DNA of 64,000 bases from Rhizobiales bacterium Ga0077525 (GCA_001464835.1 LNDS01000029.1:1-64000), one strand, 5' to 3'. Shown: positions 1-9,334, numbered from the stretch's first letter. Notes: a model not told the origin generated them from the sequence alone. A program made the numbers and translations.

Positions 1-150
1 GCTCAACTGATCCCGCTCCGCCATCTCTGCCTCCCATCCGAAAAAGGCAGTGAATCACAGGCAGCGAATTACGCAACGATCCCCCTCCAGGGGAGGGTGA
101 AGCAAGTCCCGGCCTTGCCATTGCCGCCATTCACGGATAGCCCCTGCCCC

Positions 151-1524
151 ATGCTCGACACCCCGACCAGACCCGACACCCCGCCGGACGCCAAACCCGC
201 GCCGAAAGTGAGCTTCGTCTCGCTCGGCTGCCCGAAGGCTTTGGTCGATTCAGAGCGCATCATCACCAGCCTGCGCGCCGAGGGCTATGAACTGACCCGC
301 GAACACGTCGGCTCGGACCTGGTCATCGTCAACACCTGCGGCTTCCTCGATTCAGCCAAGGCGGAGTCGCTCGCTGCCATCGGTCTGGCGCTGAAGGAAA
401 ACGGCAAGGTCATCGTCACCGGCTGCATGGGCGCCGAGCCCGAGAACATTACCGCCGCGCATCCCGGCGTGCTGGCGATCACCGGCCCGCAGCAATATGA
501 GAGCGTGCTGGACGCCGTGCACCGCGCCGCCCCGCCGCGCCACGATCCGTTTCTCGATCTGGTGCCGCCGGAAGGCATCAAGCTGACGCCGCGCCATTAT
601 GCCTATCTGAAGATTTCCGAAGGCTGCAATCATCGCTGCACCTTCTGCATCATTCCGAAATTGCGCGGCGATTTGGTGTCGCGCCCGGCCGGCGACGTCA
701 TGCGCGAGGCCGAGCGTCTGGTCAAAGCCGGCGTCAAGGAATTGCTGGTAATTTCGCAGGATACCTCCGCCTACGGCACCGATATCAAATACGCCGCCAG
801 TTCATGGAAAAATGCCGCCGGGGAGACGAAGGAAGTCCGCGCCAAATTCCTCGATCTGTCGGCCGCGCTCGGCGAACTCGGCGTCTGGGTGCGCATGCAT
901 TACGTCTATCCCTATCCGCATGTCGATGAGGTCATCCCGCTGATGGCCGAGCGCAAGATCCTGCCCTATCTCGACATCCCGTTTCAGCACGGCTCGCCCG
1001 ACGTGCTGCGCCGCATGAAGCGCCCGGCGCATCAGGAAAAGACCTTGGAGCGCATCGCGCGCTGGCGCGAGATCTGCCCGGACATCACGCTGCGCTCGAC
1101 CTTCATCGTCGGCTTTCCCGGCGAGACCGACGCCGAATTCGAAACGCTGCTGCAGTGGCTCGACGAAGCCTCGCTCGATCGCGTCGGCTGTTTCAAATAC
1201 GAGCCGGTGCGCGGCGCGCCATCCAATGAATTGCCCGATCACGTTCCGGAAGAGGTCAAGGAAGAACGCTGGCACCGCTTCATGAAGGCGCAGCAGGTCA
1301 TCTCCGCGCGCCGTCTCAAGCGCAAAGTGGGCACCCGCCAGCAGGTCATTATTGACGAGGCCGGCCCCACTGTAGCCAAGGGCCGCTCGATGGCCGATGC
1401 GCCGGAAATCGACGGTGCAGTCTATGTCGCCTCAAGGCGTCCGCTGCGCGTCGGCGAAATCGCCACGGTCAAGATCGAACGCGCCGATGCCTATGACCTG
1501 CACGGTACCGCGGTCGGTTATTAA
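151..1524 (+). CDS. rimO: Ribosomal protein S12 methylthiotransferase RimO
   Basis: Radical-SAM enzyme that adds a methylthio group to an aspartate of ribosomal protein S12 in the cytoplasm. The 457-residue protein has the N-terminal UPF0004 cluster domain ([12 protein letters not shown], then NTCGF and a CMGAEPE segment), the radical-SAM cysteines in GCNHRCTFC near residue 175, and a C-terminal TRAM-like region ending HGTAVGY. The SLGCPK opening and the CTFCIIP context match RimO rather than MiaB. An in-frame ATG lies at 97, but family members begin close to the conserved SFVSLGCPK block, so the ATG at 151 is preferred. It is followed by a separately started secreted protein, so it is probably monocistronic. 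Confidence 0.96.
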   Translation: MLDTPTRPDTPPDAKPAPKVSFVSLGCPKALVDSERIITSLRAEGYELTREHVGSDLVIVNTCGFLDSAKAESLAAIGLALKENGKVIVTGCMGAEPENITAAHPGVLAITGPQQYESVLDAVHRAAPPRHDPFLDLVPPEGIKLTPRHYAYLKISEGCNHRCTFCIIPKLRGDLVSRPAGDVMREAERLVKAGVKELLVISQDTSAYGTDIKYAASSWKNAAGETKEVRAKFLDLSAALGELGVWVRMHYVYPYPHVDEVIPLMAERKILPYLDIPFQHGSPDVLRRMKRPAHQEKTLERIARWREICPDITLRSTFIVGFPGETDAEFETLLQWLDEASLDRVGCFKYEPVRGAPSNELPDHVPEEVKEERWHRFMKAQQVISARRLKRKVGTRQQVIIDEAGPTVAKGRSMADAPEIDGAVYVASRRPLRVGEIATVKIERADAYDLHGTAVGY

Positions 1525-1585
1525 TAGCCGGAACCTTGCGCCCGTTCGCCGCGTTACCCGTCCTCCACCAACAGGAGTTCGGGCG

Positions 1586-2224
1586 ATGCAGACCAGAAGC
1601 ACGATCATGATTGCCGCCGTCACGGCGGTTGCAGCTTTGTCGCAGCCCGCATGGGCGCAGACGACCATCACCACGACCGCCCCGGTCGCGACGCAGACCT
1701 TGGCGGTCGCCACCACGCCGTTGAATGTCCGCTCCGGCCCGGGTCCGGAATATCCGGTCATCGGCGCCCTGCCCGTCAACGGGCAGGTCGCGGTCATGGG
1801 CTGCATCGAAGGCAGCCTGTGGTGCCAGGTCGCCTATAATGGCGCTCAGGGCCCGAGCCAGGGTTGGGCCTATTCGCAATACCTCCAGGGCGCCGGCATC
1901 CGCACCTTGCCGCCGGTCGCCTACAATCCGCCGCCGGCGACCACCGGGGTGACCATTGTCCGCCCGGCCTATAGCGGAGACTTCGTCGCGCCGGTGGCCA
2001 CCGAACCTTTGTCCATCGCTCCGCCGCCGACCGTGCAGACCTACATCGTGCAGAACCCGCGTCCGCAGGTCTATCTCAACGGCGAAGTGGTCGAAGGTGC
2101 CGGCCTTCCGGAGACCGTCACGCTCGCTCCCGTCCCCGGTTCGGAATACCAGTACGCTTATGTCAACGGCGTGCCGGTTCTGGTCGAGCCGACCTCGCGC
2201 CGGGTCCGCTATATCTATCGATAG
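1586..2224 (+). CDS. Secreted SH3-domain protein (SH3b plus DUF1236-like tail)
   Basis: A 212-residue exported protein of unknown role. A signal peptide of about 24 residues ends at PAWAQ. A bacterial SH3 domain follows (LNVRSGPGPEYPVIGALP to GWAYSQYLQG, about residues 45-95), a fold commonly tied to the cell wall. The last 60 residues (VYLNGEVVEGAGLPETV, then VPVLVEP and RRVRYIY) resemble the DUF1236 domain common in Bradyrhizobium relatives. The start at 1586 is chosen because ACAGGAGTTCGGGCG gives a good ribosome site and a signal peptide follows at once. The reading frame stays open upstream into rimO, but that part has no domain. Confidence 0.88.
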   Translation: MQTRSTIMIAAVTAVAALSQPAWAQTTITTTAPVATQTLAVATTPLNVRSGPGPEYPVIGALPVNGQVAVMGCIEGSLWCQVAYNGAQGPSQGWAYSQYLQGAGIRTLPPVAYNPPPATTGVTIVRPAYSGDFVAPVATEPLSIAPPPTVQTYIVQNPRPQVYLNGEVVEGAGLPETVTLAPVPGSEYQYAYVNGVPVLVEPTSRRVRYIYR

Positions 2225-2254
2225 GCTTGCGGACGTCTCCCGGTTGACGCAAAT

Positions 2255-2282
2255 CAGCTCCGGCGCACCTGTGTGCCGGAGA
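2255..2282 (+). terminator. GC-rich hairpin after the SH3 gene, without a U-tract
   Basis: An inverted repeat, CTCCGGCGCAC and GTGTGCCGGAG, lies between the SH3 gene and the phosphoesterase start. Its position fits a terminator or mRNA-stabilising stem, but no run of T follows, so intrinsic termination is doubtful. Confidence 0.35.
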
Positions 2283-2305
2283 CTTGCGTTTAGGGAGTAG
2301 AGTTT

Positions 2306-3046
2306 TTGCTGATCGCCTTGTTCGCCGACATCCACGCCAACCGTCAGGCCTTCGAGGCCTGCCTCGACGATGCGCGCGGCAAAGGTGTCGAACGCTTCGT
2401 GTTGCTCGGCGATTACGTCAGCTACGGCGCCGATCCGAATTGGGCCGTTAATAAAGTCATGGACATGGTCGGCAACGGCGCGATGGCCGTGATGGGCAAT
2501 CATGACGCACACGCCGGCGTCGGCGTCGATGCCGAGAATGCCGAGGTCCAATTGATTATCGAATGGACGCGCGGTCAGCTCGACCCGGCACAGCGCGAAT
2601 TTCTCGCCGCTTTGCCGCTGACGGTACAGGACGAAAGCCGGCTCTATGTTCACGGCGAAGCCAGCCAGCCGAAAGACTGGGTCTGTGTGACCGGTACGGG
2701 CGAGGCCGCGCGCAGTCTTGAATCGACGCCGGCGCACATCACTTTCTGCGGCCACGTCCACAAACCGGCGCTGTATTGCCTGTCGATCGCTGCGTCGATG
2801 ACGGCCTTCAGCATCGCCAGCACGAAGCCCATTCCGATGCTGCCCGGCCGGCGCTGGCTCGCCGTGCTCGGCTCGGTCGGCCAGCCGCGCGACGGCAATC
2901 CGGCGGCGGCCTATACGCTGCTCGATACCGATAAAAAGGAGATCAGCTTTTGCCGTGTCGCCTACGATATTGAGGCGGCCGCGTCCCGCATCCGCAAAGC
3001 CGGCCTGCCGCTGTCGCTTGCCGAACGCCTGTTCGCGGGCATCTGA
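2306..3046 (+). CDS. Metallophosphoesterase (calcineurin-like)
   Basis: A 246-residue hydrolase of the calcineurin-like phosphoesterase family, substrate unknown. The dinuclear-metal motifs are all present in order: D-x-H in FADIHANRQAF near residue 8, GDYVSYG near 38, GNHDAH near 68, a histidine in YVHGEAS near 115, and GHVHKP near 150. There is no signal peptide, so it acts in the cytoplasm. The start is TTG with GGGAG just upstream; no ATG precedes the first metal motif. It ends three bases before the stop of the convergent amidohydrolase. Similar proteins include PP2A-like and YfcE-like phosphatases; a specific target cannot be named. Confidence 0.9.
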   Translation: MLIALFADIHANRQAFEACLDDARGKGVERFVLLGDYVSYGADPNWAVNKVMDMVGNGAMAVMGNHDAHAGVGVDAENAEVQLIIEWTRGQLDPAQREFLAALPLTVQDESRLYVHGEASQPKDWVCVTGTGEAARSLESTPAHITFCGHVHKPALYCLSIAASMTAFSIASTKPIPMLPGRRWLAVLGSVGQPRDGNPAAAYTLLDTDKKEISFCRVAYDIEAAASRIRKAGLPLSLAERLFAGI

Positions 3047-3048
3047 AC

Positions 3049-3945
3049 CTACAGCCGGTAGAATTTCACGGCATTGTCGTGAAACACCGTGCGCTGCTCG
3101 GCCTCGGTATATTCCGCCATCACCTTTCGGTAGATATCGAAAAAGTCGGCATAGCTCAGATAAAGCTTCTCCAGCGGAAAATTGCTGCCGTAGATCGTGC
3201 GCTCAACGCCGAATATCTGGATGGCGTCGCGAATCGCCTGCCGCGCCTGCGGATAGGTCAGGCCCAGCGAATACATGCCAAGCCCGGACAGTTTCACATG
3301 CAGATTGGGAAACGCCGCCATGGCGGTGAGCGCGGCGCGCCATTCGTTGATCGCCTCCGGCGTCCGGTCGGTCAGCATCCCGGCGTGGACCAATATCATG
3401 CGGACATTGGGAAAGGCCTTGAGCAATTCGACGGCGTATTTCGCCTGATGCGCATAGACCTGCAATTCGAAATGCAGATCGTGCTTTTCCAACAGCGCAA
3501 AGCCGCGGCGGAAATCCGGATCGTTGCAGAAGTCGGCGCGCGGGCAGCCCTGCCGCTCCGGCAGTTTGTCCCAGAACAGCATCTGCCGCGCGCCGCGCAC
3601 ATTGGGGTACTGCTTCTGCGCCTTGAGCGCGGCGTCGACATCGCCGGCGGCGAAGTCGCAGTTGAAAACGATGCCGTGCGGAAAACCATGCGTGTCGGCC
3701 TGCGCCTGGAGCCACTTCGTTTCTTCCAACGCCTTGCCGGGACCCCAGAGCGCCGTGACATGCACTGACTTGACCGCCCTCTGCGGCACGATATCGCGCA
3801 TCCATTCCTCGACCGTGTAGTCGCGGCGGATGCCGAAATAATCCCCGAACATGCGCGGCGGCGCAGGGTCGGCCAGCCAGCCGACATCCTTGCGCAGCCA
3901 GATGTGATGGTGCGTGTCGATCATCGGTCCGTCGTAGAAAGGCAT
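3049..3945 (-). CDS. Amidohydrolase family 2 (metal-dependent TIM-barrel hydrolase)
   Basis: A 298-residue Amidohydro_2 protein. The N-terminal metal site is MIDTHHHIW; a barrel histidine is in ILVHAGM and the C-terminal acidic residue region is YGSNFPLEK. These match lactonases and decarboxylases of the LigI/ACMSD/fuconolactonase group. The ATG at 3945 has GGAG seven bases upstream and is preferred to a TTG at 3984. It lies just downstream of, and codirectional with, a TctC-type receptor gene, so a shared role in taking up and opening a small organic acid or lactone is plausible. That link is inferred from position only. Confidence 0.85.
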   Translation of the reverse strand: MPFYDGPMIDTHHHIWLRKDVGWLADPAPPRMFGDYFGIRRDYTVEEWMRDIVPQRAVKSVHVTALWGPGKALEETKWLQAQADTHGFPHGIVFNCDFAAGDVDAALKAQKQYPNVRGARQMLFWDKLPERQGCPRADFCNDPDFRRGFALLEKHDLHFELQVYAHQAKYAVELLKAFPNVRMILVHAGMLTDRTPEAINEWRAALTAMAAFPNLHVKLSGLGMYSLGLTYPQARQAIRDAIQIFGVERTIYGSNFPLEKLYLSYADFFDIYRKVMAEYTEAEQRTVFHDNAVKFYRL

Positions 3946-4001
3946 GCAGAACTCCAAGGCGCTGTCGAAAAGCGCGGCATACAAGTTGTGAGGGAATTAA
4001 A

Positions 4002-4991
4002 CTAGTCTTGCTTGAGGCCGAGGTCCTCGATCAGTTTTTTCTGCTCAACCAGTTGCTCAAGCGCGAACTTGCGGTACTGGTCGCTGCTCATATAAGCCGA
4101 TTCCTGATCGAGCTTGGCCATCTGCTCGATATAGGCCGGATCTTCCGCGCCCTTCTTGAAGGCATCGTGCAGGATCTGGACGATCTTCGGATCCATGCCT
4201 TTCGGACCGGCAATGCCGAACGGCGAGTTAGATACCAGATCGACGCCGGTTTCGCGCAAGGTCGGCACGTCGGGCCAGTTCTTGCTGCGCGCCGCGTTCC
4301 AGGTGACGAGCAACCGGAGTTGGCCGGAATTCACCAGCGGCGCCCATCCGGTGGCGTCGGCGACTGCGTCGATATGGCCGCCGAGCAGCGCGCTCGTCGT
4401 CTCCGCCGTACCCTTGAAAGGCACATGCGTCCACTTGATGCCGAGCTTGCCGGCGATCTGCTCCATCGTCAGGTGCAGGCTGGTGCCGGCGCCCGGCGTG
4501 CCGTAATTGATCTTGCCCGGATTGGCCTTGGCGTACTCAAGAAACTCCTGAAACGTCTTCCACGGCGCGTCGCTTTTCACCACGACGCCGAAGGTGTAGC
4601 CGGAAACGCCGATGATATAAGTAAAGTCGGTTTCCGGCGCGAGATTCGTTTTGCGCATGAACGGCGCACGGAACACCGTAATCGGAATCTGTACGACGGT
4701 GTAGCCGTCCGGCGCCGCCTGCACCGCCTGCTGCGGGCCCAGCACACCGGCGGCGCCCGGCCGGTTTTCGGTGACGATCTTCTGCTTGAGATATTTCTCG
4801 GTGGCGCTGGCGAGTGCGCGCATGCCGATATCGGTCGTGCCGCCCGCCGGCCACGGCACGATCAGCGTGACTGGCTTGCTCGGAAAATCCTGCGCGCGCG
4901 ACGCGCCCGTGGCGCCAACGAGCAGCGCCAGTCCCATTGCAAACATCGTTGTCGTTGAAACAAGCGAACGCAGATGCCTTATGTTTTTCAT
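4002..4991 (-). CDS. Tripartite tricarboxylate transporter substrate-binding protein (TctC/Bug family)
   Basis: A 329-residue periplasmic receptor. A signal peptide of about 33 residues ends near GASRAQDFP. The family signature follows: KPVTLIVPWPAGGTTDIGMR, then AAPDGYTV and the GTPGAGTSLHL segment that lines the carboxylate pocket. It binds a small organic acid and presents it to a TctA/TctB membrane pair. No tctA or tctB gene is present nearby, so it is an orphan receptor, as is common where this family has expanded. GGGGAGG eight bases before the ATG gives a strong ribosome site. The downstream amidohydrolase may act on the imported compound (inference). Confidence 0.93.
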   Translation of the reverse strand: MKNIRHLRSLVSTTTMFAMGLALLVGATGASRAQDFPSKPVTLIVPWPAGGTTDIGMRALASATEKYLKQKIVTENRPGAAGVLGPQQAVQAAPDGYTVVQIPITVFRAPFMRKTNLAPETDFTYIIGVSGYTFGVVVKSDAPWKTFQEFLEYAKANPGKINYGTPGAGTSLHLTMEQIAGKLGIKWTHVPFKGTAETTSALLGGHIDAVADATGWAPLVNSGQLRLLVTWNAARSKNWPDVPTLRETGVDLVSNSPFGIAGPKGMDPKIVQILHDAFKKGAEDPAYIEQMAKLDQESAYMSSDQYRKFALEQLVEQKKLIEDLGLKQD

Positions 4992-5078
4992 GATGGCAGC
5001 CTCCCCTGCGGCCGCCAGCCTATACCTCGGCCGATACCCGTCGCAACGGCCGGTCTTTTGCTGCTATCCTACGCCGCA

Positions 5079-5756
5079 ATGAGCGCCTATTTCGTCACCG
5101 CGACCGGCACCGATATCGGCAAGACCTTCGTCACCGCCGGCCTGATCCGCTATCTGCGCGGCGCCGGCCAGCCGGTGAATGCGCTCAAGCCCATTGTCAG
5201 CGGCTACGATTCATCCGTGGTCGAGACCAGCGATCCGGCGGTGCTGCTCAAAGCGCTCGGCCGCCAGGTTTCAGCCGATGAAATCGACACCATCGCGCCG
5301 TGGCGGTTTCGTGCGCCTTTATCGCCCGATATTGCCGCCGCGCGTGAAGGTCGCGGCATCGACTTCGACAGGCTCGTCGCCTTCAGCCGCGATGCCGTGA
5401 AGGCCGCGACCGGCATTCTGTTCATCGAAGGCGCCGGCGGCATCATGGTTCCGCTCGACAACAAACGCACGGTGCTCGACTGGATGGCGGCGCTCGACAT
5501 TCCACTGCTGCTGGTCGTCGGCGGCTATCTCGGCGCCATCAGCCATACGCTCACCGCGCTCGACGTACTGCGCCAGCGCAAGCTCACCATTGCGGCCATC
5601 GTCGTCAGCGAAAGCGAACGTGGCACCGTCGAACTCGACGACACCGTTTCCAGCATTACCCGATTTTCCGATGGCGTCGACGTCGTCGGCCTGCCGCGCC
5701 TGCCCGGCGGACTGACCGAGCACCCGGCCTTCGCGCGCATTGCCGCGCTGCTATAG
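5079..5756 (+). CDS. bioD: Dethiobiotin synthetase BioD
   Basis: ATP-dependent closure of the ureido ring of biotin: 7,8-diaminopelargonate plus CO2 gives dethiobiotin. The 225-residue protein has the BioD P-loop TATGTDIGKTFV at residues 6-17, the substrate lysine in ALKPIVSGYD, IEGAGGIMVPL near 125 and a conserved C-terminal Rossmann-type half. The ATG at 5079 is chosen because it opens directly on AYFVTATGTD; the frame extends further upstream without homology. No other bio gene is within the window. Its last six bases overlap the convergent amidase gene. Confidence 0.95.
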   Translation: MSAYFVTATGTDIGKTFVTAGLIRYLRGAGQPVNALKPIVSGYDSSVVETSDPAVLLKALGRQVSADEIDTIAPWRFRAPLSPDIAAAREGRGIDFDRLVAFSRDAVKAATGILFIEGAGGIMVPLDNKRTVLDWMAALDIPLLLVVGGYLGAISHTLTALDVLRQRKLTIAAIVVSESERGTVELDDTVSSITRFSDGVDVVGLPRLPGGLTEHPAFARIAALL

Positions 5757-7016
5757 CTTGGCGTTCTCGATGAAGCGGATCAATGCAGCAATCGCGATGC
5801 CCATATCGTCCGGGCTGGCATATTCGGCCGGGTTGTGGCTGATGCCACCGCGGCAGCGCACGAACATCATGGCAATCGGGCACAGTCTGGCCATCGCCGT
5901 GCCGTCATGGCCGGCGCCAGAGGCGAGATACAACGGCTCGCCGCCGCCGGCGCGCACCGCCTGGGCCATCGCTTTCTGCAAGGCCGGATCGCACGGCGTC
6001 GTCGGCACGTCGCGGGTCTGCGTGATGGTCAGGCCGAGTTCACGACGATCGGCCAGCACGCGGATTTCGCTCTTGAACCTGTCCACGAACTGCTGGCGCG
6101 CGGCGTCCGAACCGGACCGAATATCGACGACCAGCGCAACATTGCCGGGAATGACATTCGCCGCCGCCGCCGGAATGCGGATAAGGCCGACGGTCGCCAC
6201 CACTTCACCCTTGGTGTCGCGCGCCAGTCTTTCGGCCAGCAATACAACCTCGGCGGCGCCGGCGAGCGCGTCGCGCCGCAGCATCATCGGCACGGTGCCG
6301 GCGTGGCCCGCTTCGCCGAGGAATTCGACGTTGAGATAGCTCTGGCCGGCGATCGCGGTGACGACGCCGAGCGGCTGGTTCTCGTATTCGAGCACCGGCC
6401 CTTGCTCGATATGGACCTCGACATAGACCGCCGCGACGTCGCGCGAATAGGCCGCGGCCGCGATCTGCGCCGGGTCCTTGCCGTATTGCACGATGGCGTC
6501 GCGCAAGGTGACGCCGTCGCGGTCGGTCATCTCCAACCGCGCCATATCGAAGGTGCCGGCGCAGGCCATTGACGAACTTAACGTCGCAGGAAACCGCACG
6601 CCCTCCTCGTCGCCGAAGGCCAGCACGTCGAGGCCGAAAGGGAGCTTGCGCCCGGCGGCGGCGAAATGCTCAGTGGCGAGAATGCCGGCGATGACACCGA
6701 ACGGCCCGTCGAACAGGCCGCCTTCGATCACGGTGTCGATATGGGAGCCGATCAGCAGGCGTTTCTTGCCCTGACCCGGCCAATGGCCGCGCACCGTGCC
6801 AAGCGCGTCCTCCGACACGTCGAGCTTGGCAGCACGCATCCATTTGCCGATCAGGTCGGCGGCGGCGCGATGCTCCGGCGTCAGAAACAGGCGCACCAGC
6901 CGGTTCGGCTCAGCCGAGATCGAGCCAAGCGTGCGGATCATGGTGTCGGCGCGCGCGCCGAGCGCCTTCACGTCGAGCATTTTGGTATCGGATGCGCTGG
7001 CGTTCGGTCCGCTCAC
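5751..7016 (-). CDS. Zn-dependent amidase of the hydantoinase/carbamoylase family (allantoate amidohydrolase-like)
   Basis: A 421-residue M20-fold amidase that cleaves N-carbamoyl or ureido bonds. Metal and substrate motifs are clear: GSHIDTVIEGGLFDGPFG (about residues 91-108), FGDEEGVRF, HIEQGPVLE, GEAGHAGTVPM and the C-terminal SGAGHDGTAMA. The gene just upstream on the same strand encodes hydroxyisourate hydrolase, which makes a ureide-pathway role (allantoate amidohydrolase, AllC type) more likely than beta-ureidopropionase or carbamoyl-amino-acid hydrolase. The start is GTG at 7016. It is an operon partner of uraH with a 23-base gap. Confidence 0.9.
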   Translation of the reverse strand: MSGPNASASDTKMLDVKALGARADTMIRTLGSISAEPNRLVRLFLTPEHRAAADLIGKWMRAAKLDVSEDALGTVRGHWPGQGKKRLLIGSHIDTVIEGGLFDGPFGVIAGILATEHFAAAGRKLPFGLDVLAFGDEEGVRFPATLSSSMACAGTFDMARLEMTDRDGVTLRDAIVQYGKDPAQIAAAAYSRDVAAVYVEVHIEQGPVLEYENQPLGVVTAIAGQSYLNVEFLGEAGHAGTVPMMLRRDALAGAAEVVLLAERLARDTKGEVVATVGLIRIPAAAANVIPGNVALVVDIRSGSDAARQQFVDRFKSEIRVLADRRELGLTITQTRDVPTTPCDPALQKAMAQAVRAGGGEPLYLASGAGHDGTAMARLCPIAMMFVRCRGGISHNPAEYASPDDMGIAIAALIRFIENAKL

Positions 7017-7039
7017 GAAAATGCCCGCTCCGCCACGCC

Positions 7040-7387
7040 TCAGCTCCCGCGATAGGTCGAATAGCCATAAGGCTGAATCAGCAAAGGCACATGGTAGTCG
7101 CGCCCGCCGGCGAGGCCAAATCGCACCGGCACGACATCGAGAAATGGCGGCTCCGCTGTCGCCGGCTGCTTTTTGGCGCGGAAGTAGTCGCCGATATGAA
7201 AGGACATTTCATAGGTGCCCGGCCCGAATCCTGTGCCGTCCAGCAGCGGACGGTCGAGCCGGCCATCGGCATTGGTCATGGCCTCGGCGATGATGGCGGT
7301 CTCGTCGGCCCGCCGCAGCACCACGCGCACCCCGGCCGCCGGTTTGCCGGAAGTGGTGTCGAGGACGTGGGTGGTCAGGCGGGGCAT
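7040..7387 (-). CDS. uraH: 5-hydroxyisourate hydrolase (transthyretin-like)
   Basis: Hydrolyses 5-hydroxyisourate to OHCU in uric acid breakdown. At 115 residues it is the usual cytosolic length, and it carries both family signatures: the N-terminal LTTHVLDTTSGKPA with its active-site histidine, and the C-terminal YHVPLLIQPYGYSTYRGS ending in the diagnostic YRGS. A conserved arginine is in VVPVRFGL. It is transcribed with the downstream amidase. No urate oxidase or OHCU decarboxylase gene is visible in the window, so the rest of the pathway must be elsewhere. Confidence 0.96.
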   Translation of the reverse strand: MPRLTTHVLDTTSGKPAAGVRVVLRRADETAIIAEAMTNADGRLDRPLLDGTGFGPGTYEMSFHIGDYFRAKKQPATAEPPFLDVVPVRFGLAGGRDYHVPLLIQPYGYSTYRGS

Positions 7388-7401
7388 TCGCGTAGTCTAG
7401 C

Positions 7402-7489
7402 CGTCATCGCCGGGCTTGTCCCGGCGATCCCGATCCATCGCGCACAGTGCCTGCCCAAGCGAGATGGCCCGGCCAAGCCCGGCCATGAC
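7402..7489. repeat. Palindromic intergenic repeat, GCCGGGCTTGTCCCGGC family
   Basis: An imperfect palindrome of about 88 bases opens with GTCATCGCCGGGCTTGTCC and closes with GGCCAAGCCCGGCCATGAC. This outward-facing GTCAT...ATGAC design is a common intergenic repeat of Bradyrhizobium-like genomes. It fills the gap between uraH and the quinone reductase stop. A shorter relative lies near 48498. Confidence 0.75.
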
Positions 7490-7494
7490 AGCTC

Positions 7495-8472
7495 TTACGG
7501 AATCAAAATCACCGATCCGGTGGTTTTGCGGCCTTCAAGGTCCTGATGCGCCTTGGCGGCATCCTTGAGCGGATATTTATGGCTGGCCGGGATCTTCACC
7601 GCGCCGGAACCGACGACGTTGAACAGATCATTGGCGGTCGCCACCAGGTCTTCGCGCTTGGCAGCATAATGATTGAGCGTCGGCCGGGTCGCAAACAGCG
7701 AACCCTTGTGCTGCAGGAGGTTGATGTCGAAAGCCTTGATCGGACCCGACGCCGAGCCGAACGACACGAACATGCCGAGCGGGCGGATACAGTCGAGCGA
7801 CTTCGGAAACGTGTCGTTGCCGATGCCGTCATAGACGACGTCACACAATTTGCCGCTGGTGATGTCCTTGACGCGAGCGGCGAAGTCTTCGTCGCGGTAC
7901 AAGATGGTGTGATGCGCGCCGTTTTTGGTGGCGAGGTCGGCCTTGTCCTTGGAACCGACAGTGCCGATCACGGTGGCGCCGAGATGATTGGCCCATTGGC
8001 ACAGGATGAGGCCGACGCCGCCGGCGGCGGCGTGCACCAGAATGATGTCGCCCTTCTTCACCTTGAAGGTGCGGTTGAGCAGATACTGCGCCGTCATGCC
8101 CTTAAGCATCATCGATGCCGCTTGCTCGTAGCTGATATTGTCCGGCAGTTTCACGGCGCGTTCGGCCGGCAACAGGCGCTCGGCCGAATAGCCGCCGAGC
8201 GGCACGACGTAAGCGACGCGGTCGCCCACTTTCAGGTCGGTGACACCCGGACCGACCTCGGTAATCTGACCGGCGCCTTCATTGCCGGAAATGAACGGCA
8301 GCCCGCCAGCGGCCGGATACATGCCGATGCGGAAATAGGTGTCGATGAAGTTCACGCCGCAGGCATGCTGCTTGATCTTGATCTGGCCCTGACCCGGCGC
8401 CGGAACCTCGACGTCGTCCAGCGTCAGAACTTCCGGACCGCCGGTTTTGTGCACGCGAATGGCCGCGACCAT
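7495..8472 (-). CDS. Quinone oxidoreductase (zeta-crystallin type, MDR family)
   Basis: A 325-residue NADPH:quinone reductase of the zinc-free medium-chain reductase family. Evidence: the GroES-like N-terminal half with NFIDTYFRIGMYP and GNEGAGQITEVG, the nucleotide-binding HAAAGGVGLILCQWA motif near residue 150, and lack of the catalytic zinc cysteines of alcohol dehydrogenases. The family reduces quinones by one electron in the cytoplasm. The gene follows an SDR gene on the same strand with a gap of about 100 bases, so co-transcription is possible. Confidence 0.93.
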   Translation of the reverse strand: MVAAIRVHKTGGPEVLTLDDVEVPAPGQGQIKIKQHACGVNFIDTYFRIGMYPAAGGLPFISGNEGAGQITEVGPGVTDLKVGDRVAYVVPLGGYSAERLLPAERAVKLPDNISYEQAASMMLKGMTAQYLLNRTFKVKKGDIILVHAAAGGVGLILCQWANHLGATVIGTVGSKDKADLATKNGAHHTILYRDEDFAARVKDITSGKLCDVVYDGIGNDTFPKSLDCIRPLGMFVSFGSASGPIKAFDINLLQHKGSLFATRPTLNHYAAKREDLVATANDLFNVVGSGAVKIPASHKYPLKDAAKAHQDLEGRKTTGSVILIP

Positions 8473-8572
8473 GTTTCACCCCTTGAATAGTTTAGATTGA
8501 TGGAATGTGATGATTGTCGATCGCGATCATACGCAGCCCACTCGCGCCAGCGCAAGGCGGCGCGAGGTCGCG

Positions 8573-9310
8573 TCAGCGCGCGCCGGATACGCGCAGATTC
8601 GTGCCGTTGACGTAGGACGCCGCATCCGACAGCAGGAACAGAATGCCCTCGGCGACCTCCTTCGGCGAGCCGGCGCGGCCCTGCGGCAGCGCCGACATCA
8701 GGCGATCGAGCCGGCCCGGCGGCTGAATGTCGGTGTCGATCATGCCGGGGCTCACCGCATTGACGCGGATACCTTCCCTGGCGACTTCGCGCGACACGCC
8801 GATCACCATGGAATCGACCGCACCTTTGGCCGCCGCATACCACACGCATTCGTTGGCGCCGCCGAGCGTCGCGGCCATCGACGACAGCATGACGACGGAG
8901 CCGCCCTTGCCACCGTGCTTAGTTGACATGCCGCGCACACAGGCGCGCAGGCACAGCAAAGCGCCGAGCGTATCGACCTCAAGCACTTCGCGGATGGTCT
9001 TGGCATCGGCCTCATCGAGCCGCGACATCGGCCCGATGATGCCGGACGAGTGCACGAAATGTGTGATCGGTCCGAGCGCCTTGGCGGTCTCGGCAAACAC
9101 ACGTTCGATGTCGGCTTCCTTGCCCATGTCGCCTTGTAGCGCGATTGCTCGGCCGCCGGCGGCCTTCACCGCGTCAACCACACCCGCGGCGGCGTTGGAA
9201 TTGCTGTTGTAGTTTACCGCCACGTCGTAGCCGGCCTTGCCCGCCAGTTTCGCGGTCGCGGCACCGATGCCGCGGCTGCCGCCGGCGATCAGAAGAACGG
9301 GACGTGACAT
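8573..9310 (-). CDS. Short-chain dehydrogenase/reductase
   Basis: A 245-residue classical SDR. It has the Rossmann motif GGSRGIGAATA at residues 10-20, the catalytic serine in VVMLSSMAA, and YAAAKGA giving the Tyr-x-x-x-Lys pair near residue 158. After the active site, VNAVSPGMIDTD is the usual cofactor-positioning segment. NADPH preference is likely because the second strand is followed by YNSNSNAA rather than an acidic residue. Substrate unknown; the closest look is to the 3-oxoacyl-ACP reductase/YgfF group. It lies 24 bases downstream of the phosphatidylcholine synthase gene and is probably in that operon. Confidence 0.92.
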   Translation of the reverse strand: MSRPVLLIAGGSRGIGAATAKLAGKAGYDVAVNYNSNSNAAAGVVDAVKAAGGRAIALQGDMGKEADIERVFAETAKALGPITHFVHSSGIIGPMSRLDEADAKTIREVLEVDTLGALLCLRACVRGMSTKHGGKGGSVVMLSSMAATLGGANECVWYAAAKGAVDSMVIGVSREVAREGIRVNAVSPGMIDTDIQPPGRLDRLMSALPQGRAGSPKEVAEGILFLLSDAASYVNGTNLRVSGAR

Positions 9311-9334
9311 GCGGAGAACTCCCCAGACGCAGTT

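Noticed and set aside
97..150. Upstream ATG giving an 18-residue longer RimO
   Set aside because: The extra residues are Pro-rich and not part of the family; the ATG at 151 is already well ahead of the conserved start.
1469..2761. Long minus-strand open frame (430 codons) opposite the SH3 and phosphoesterase genes
   Set aside because: In GC-rich DNA, long antisense frames arise from codon bias. Its translation shows no domain, and two well-supported genes lie opposite.
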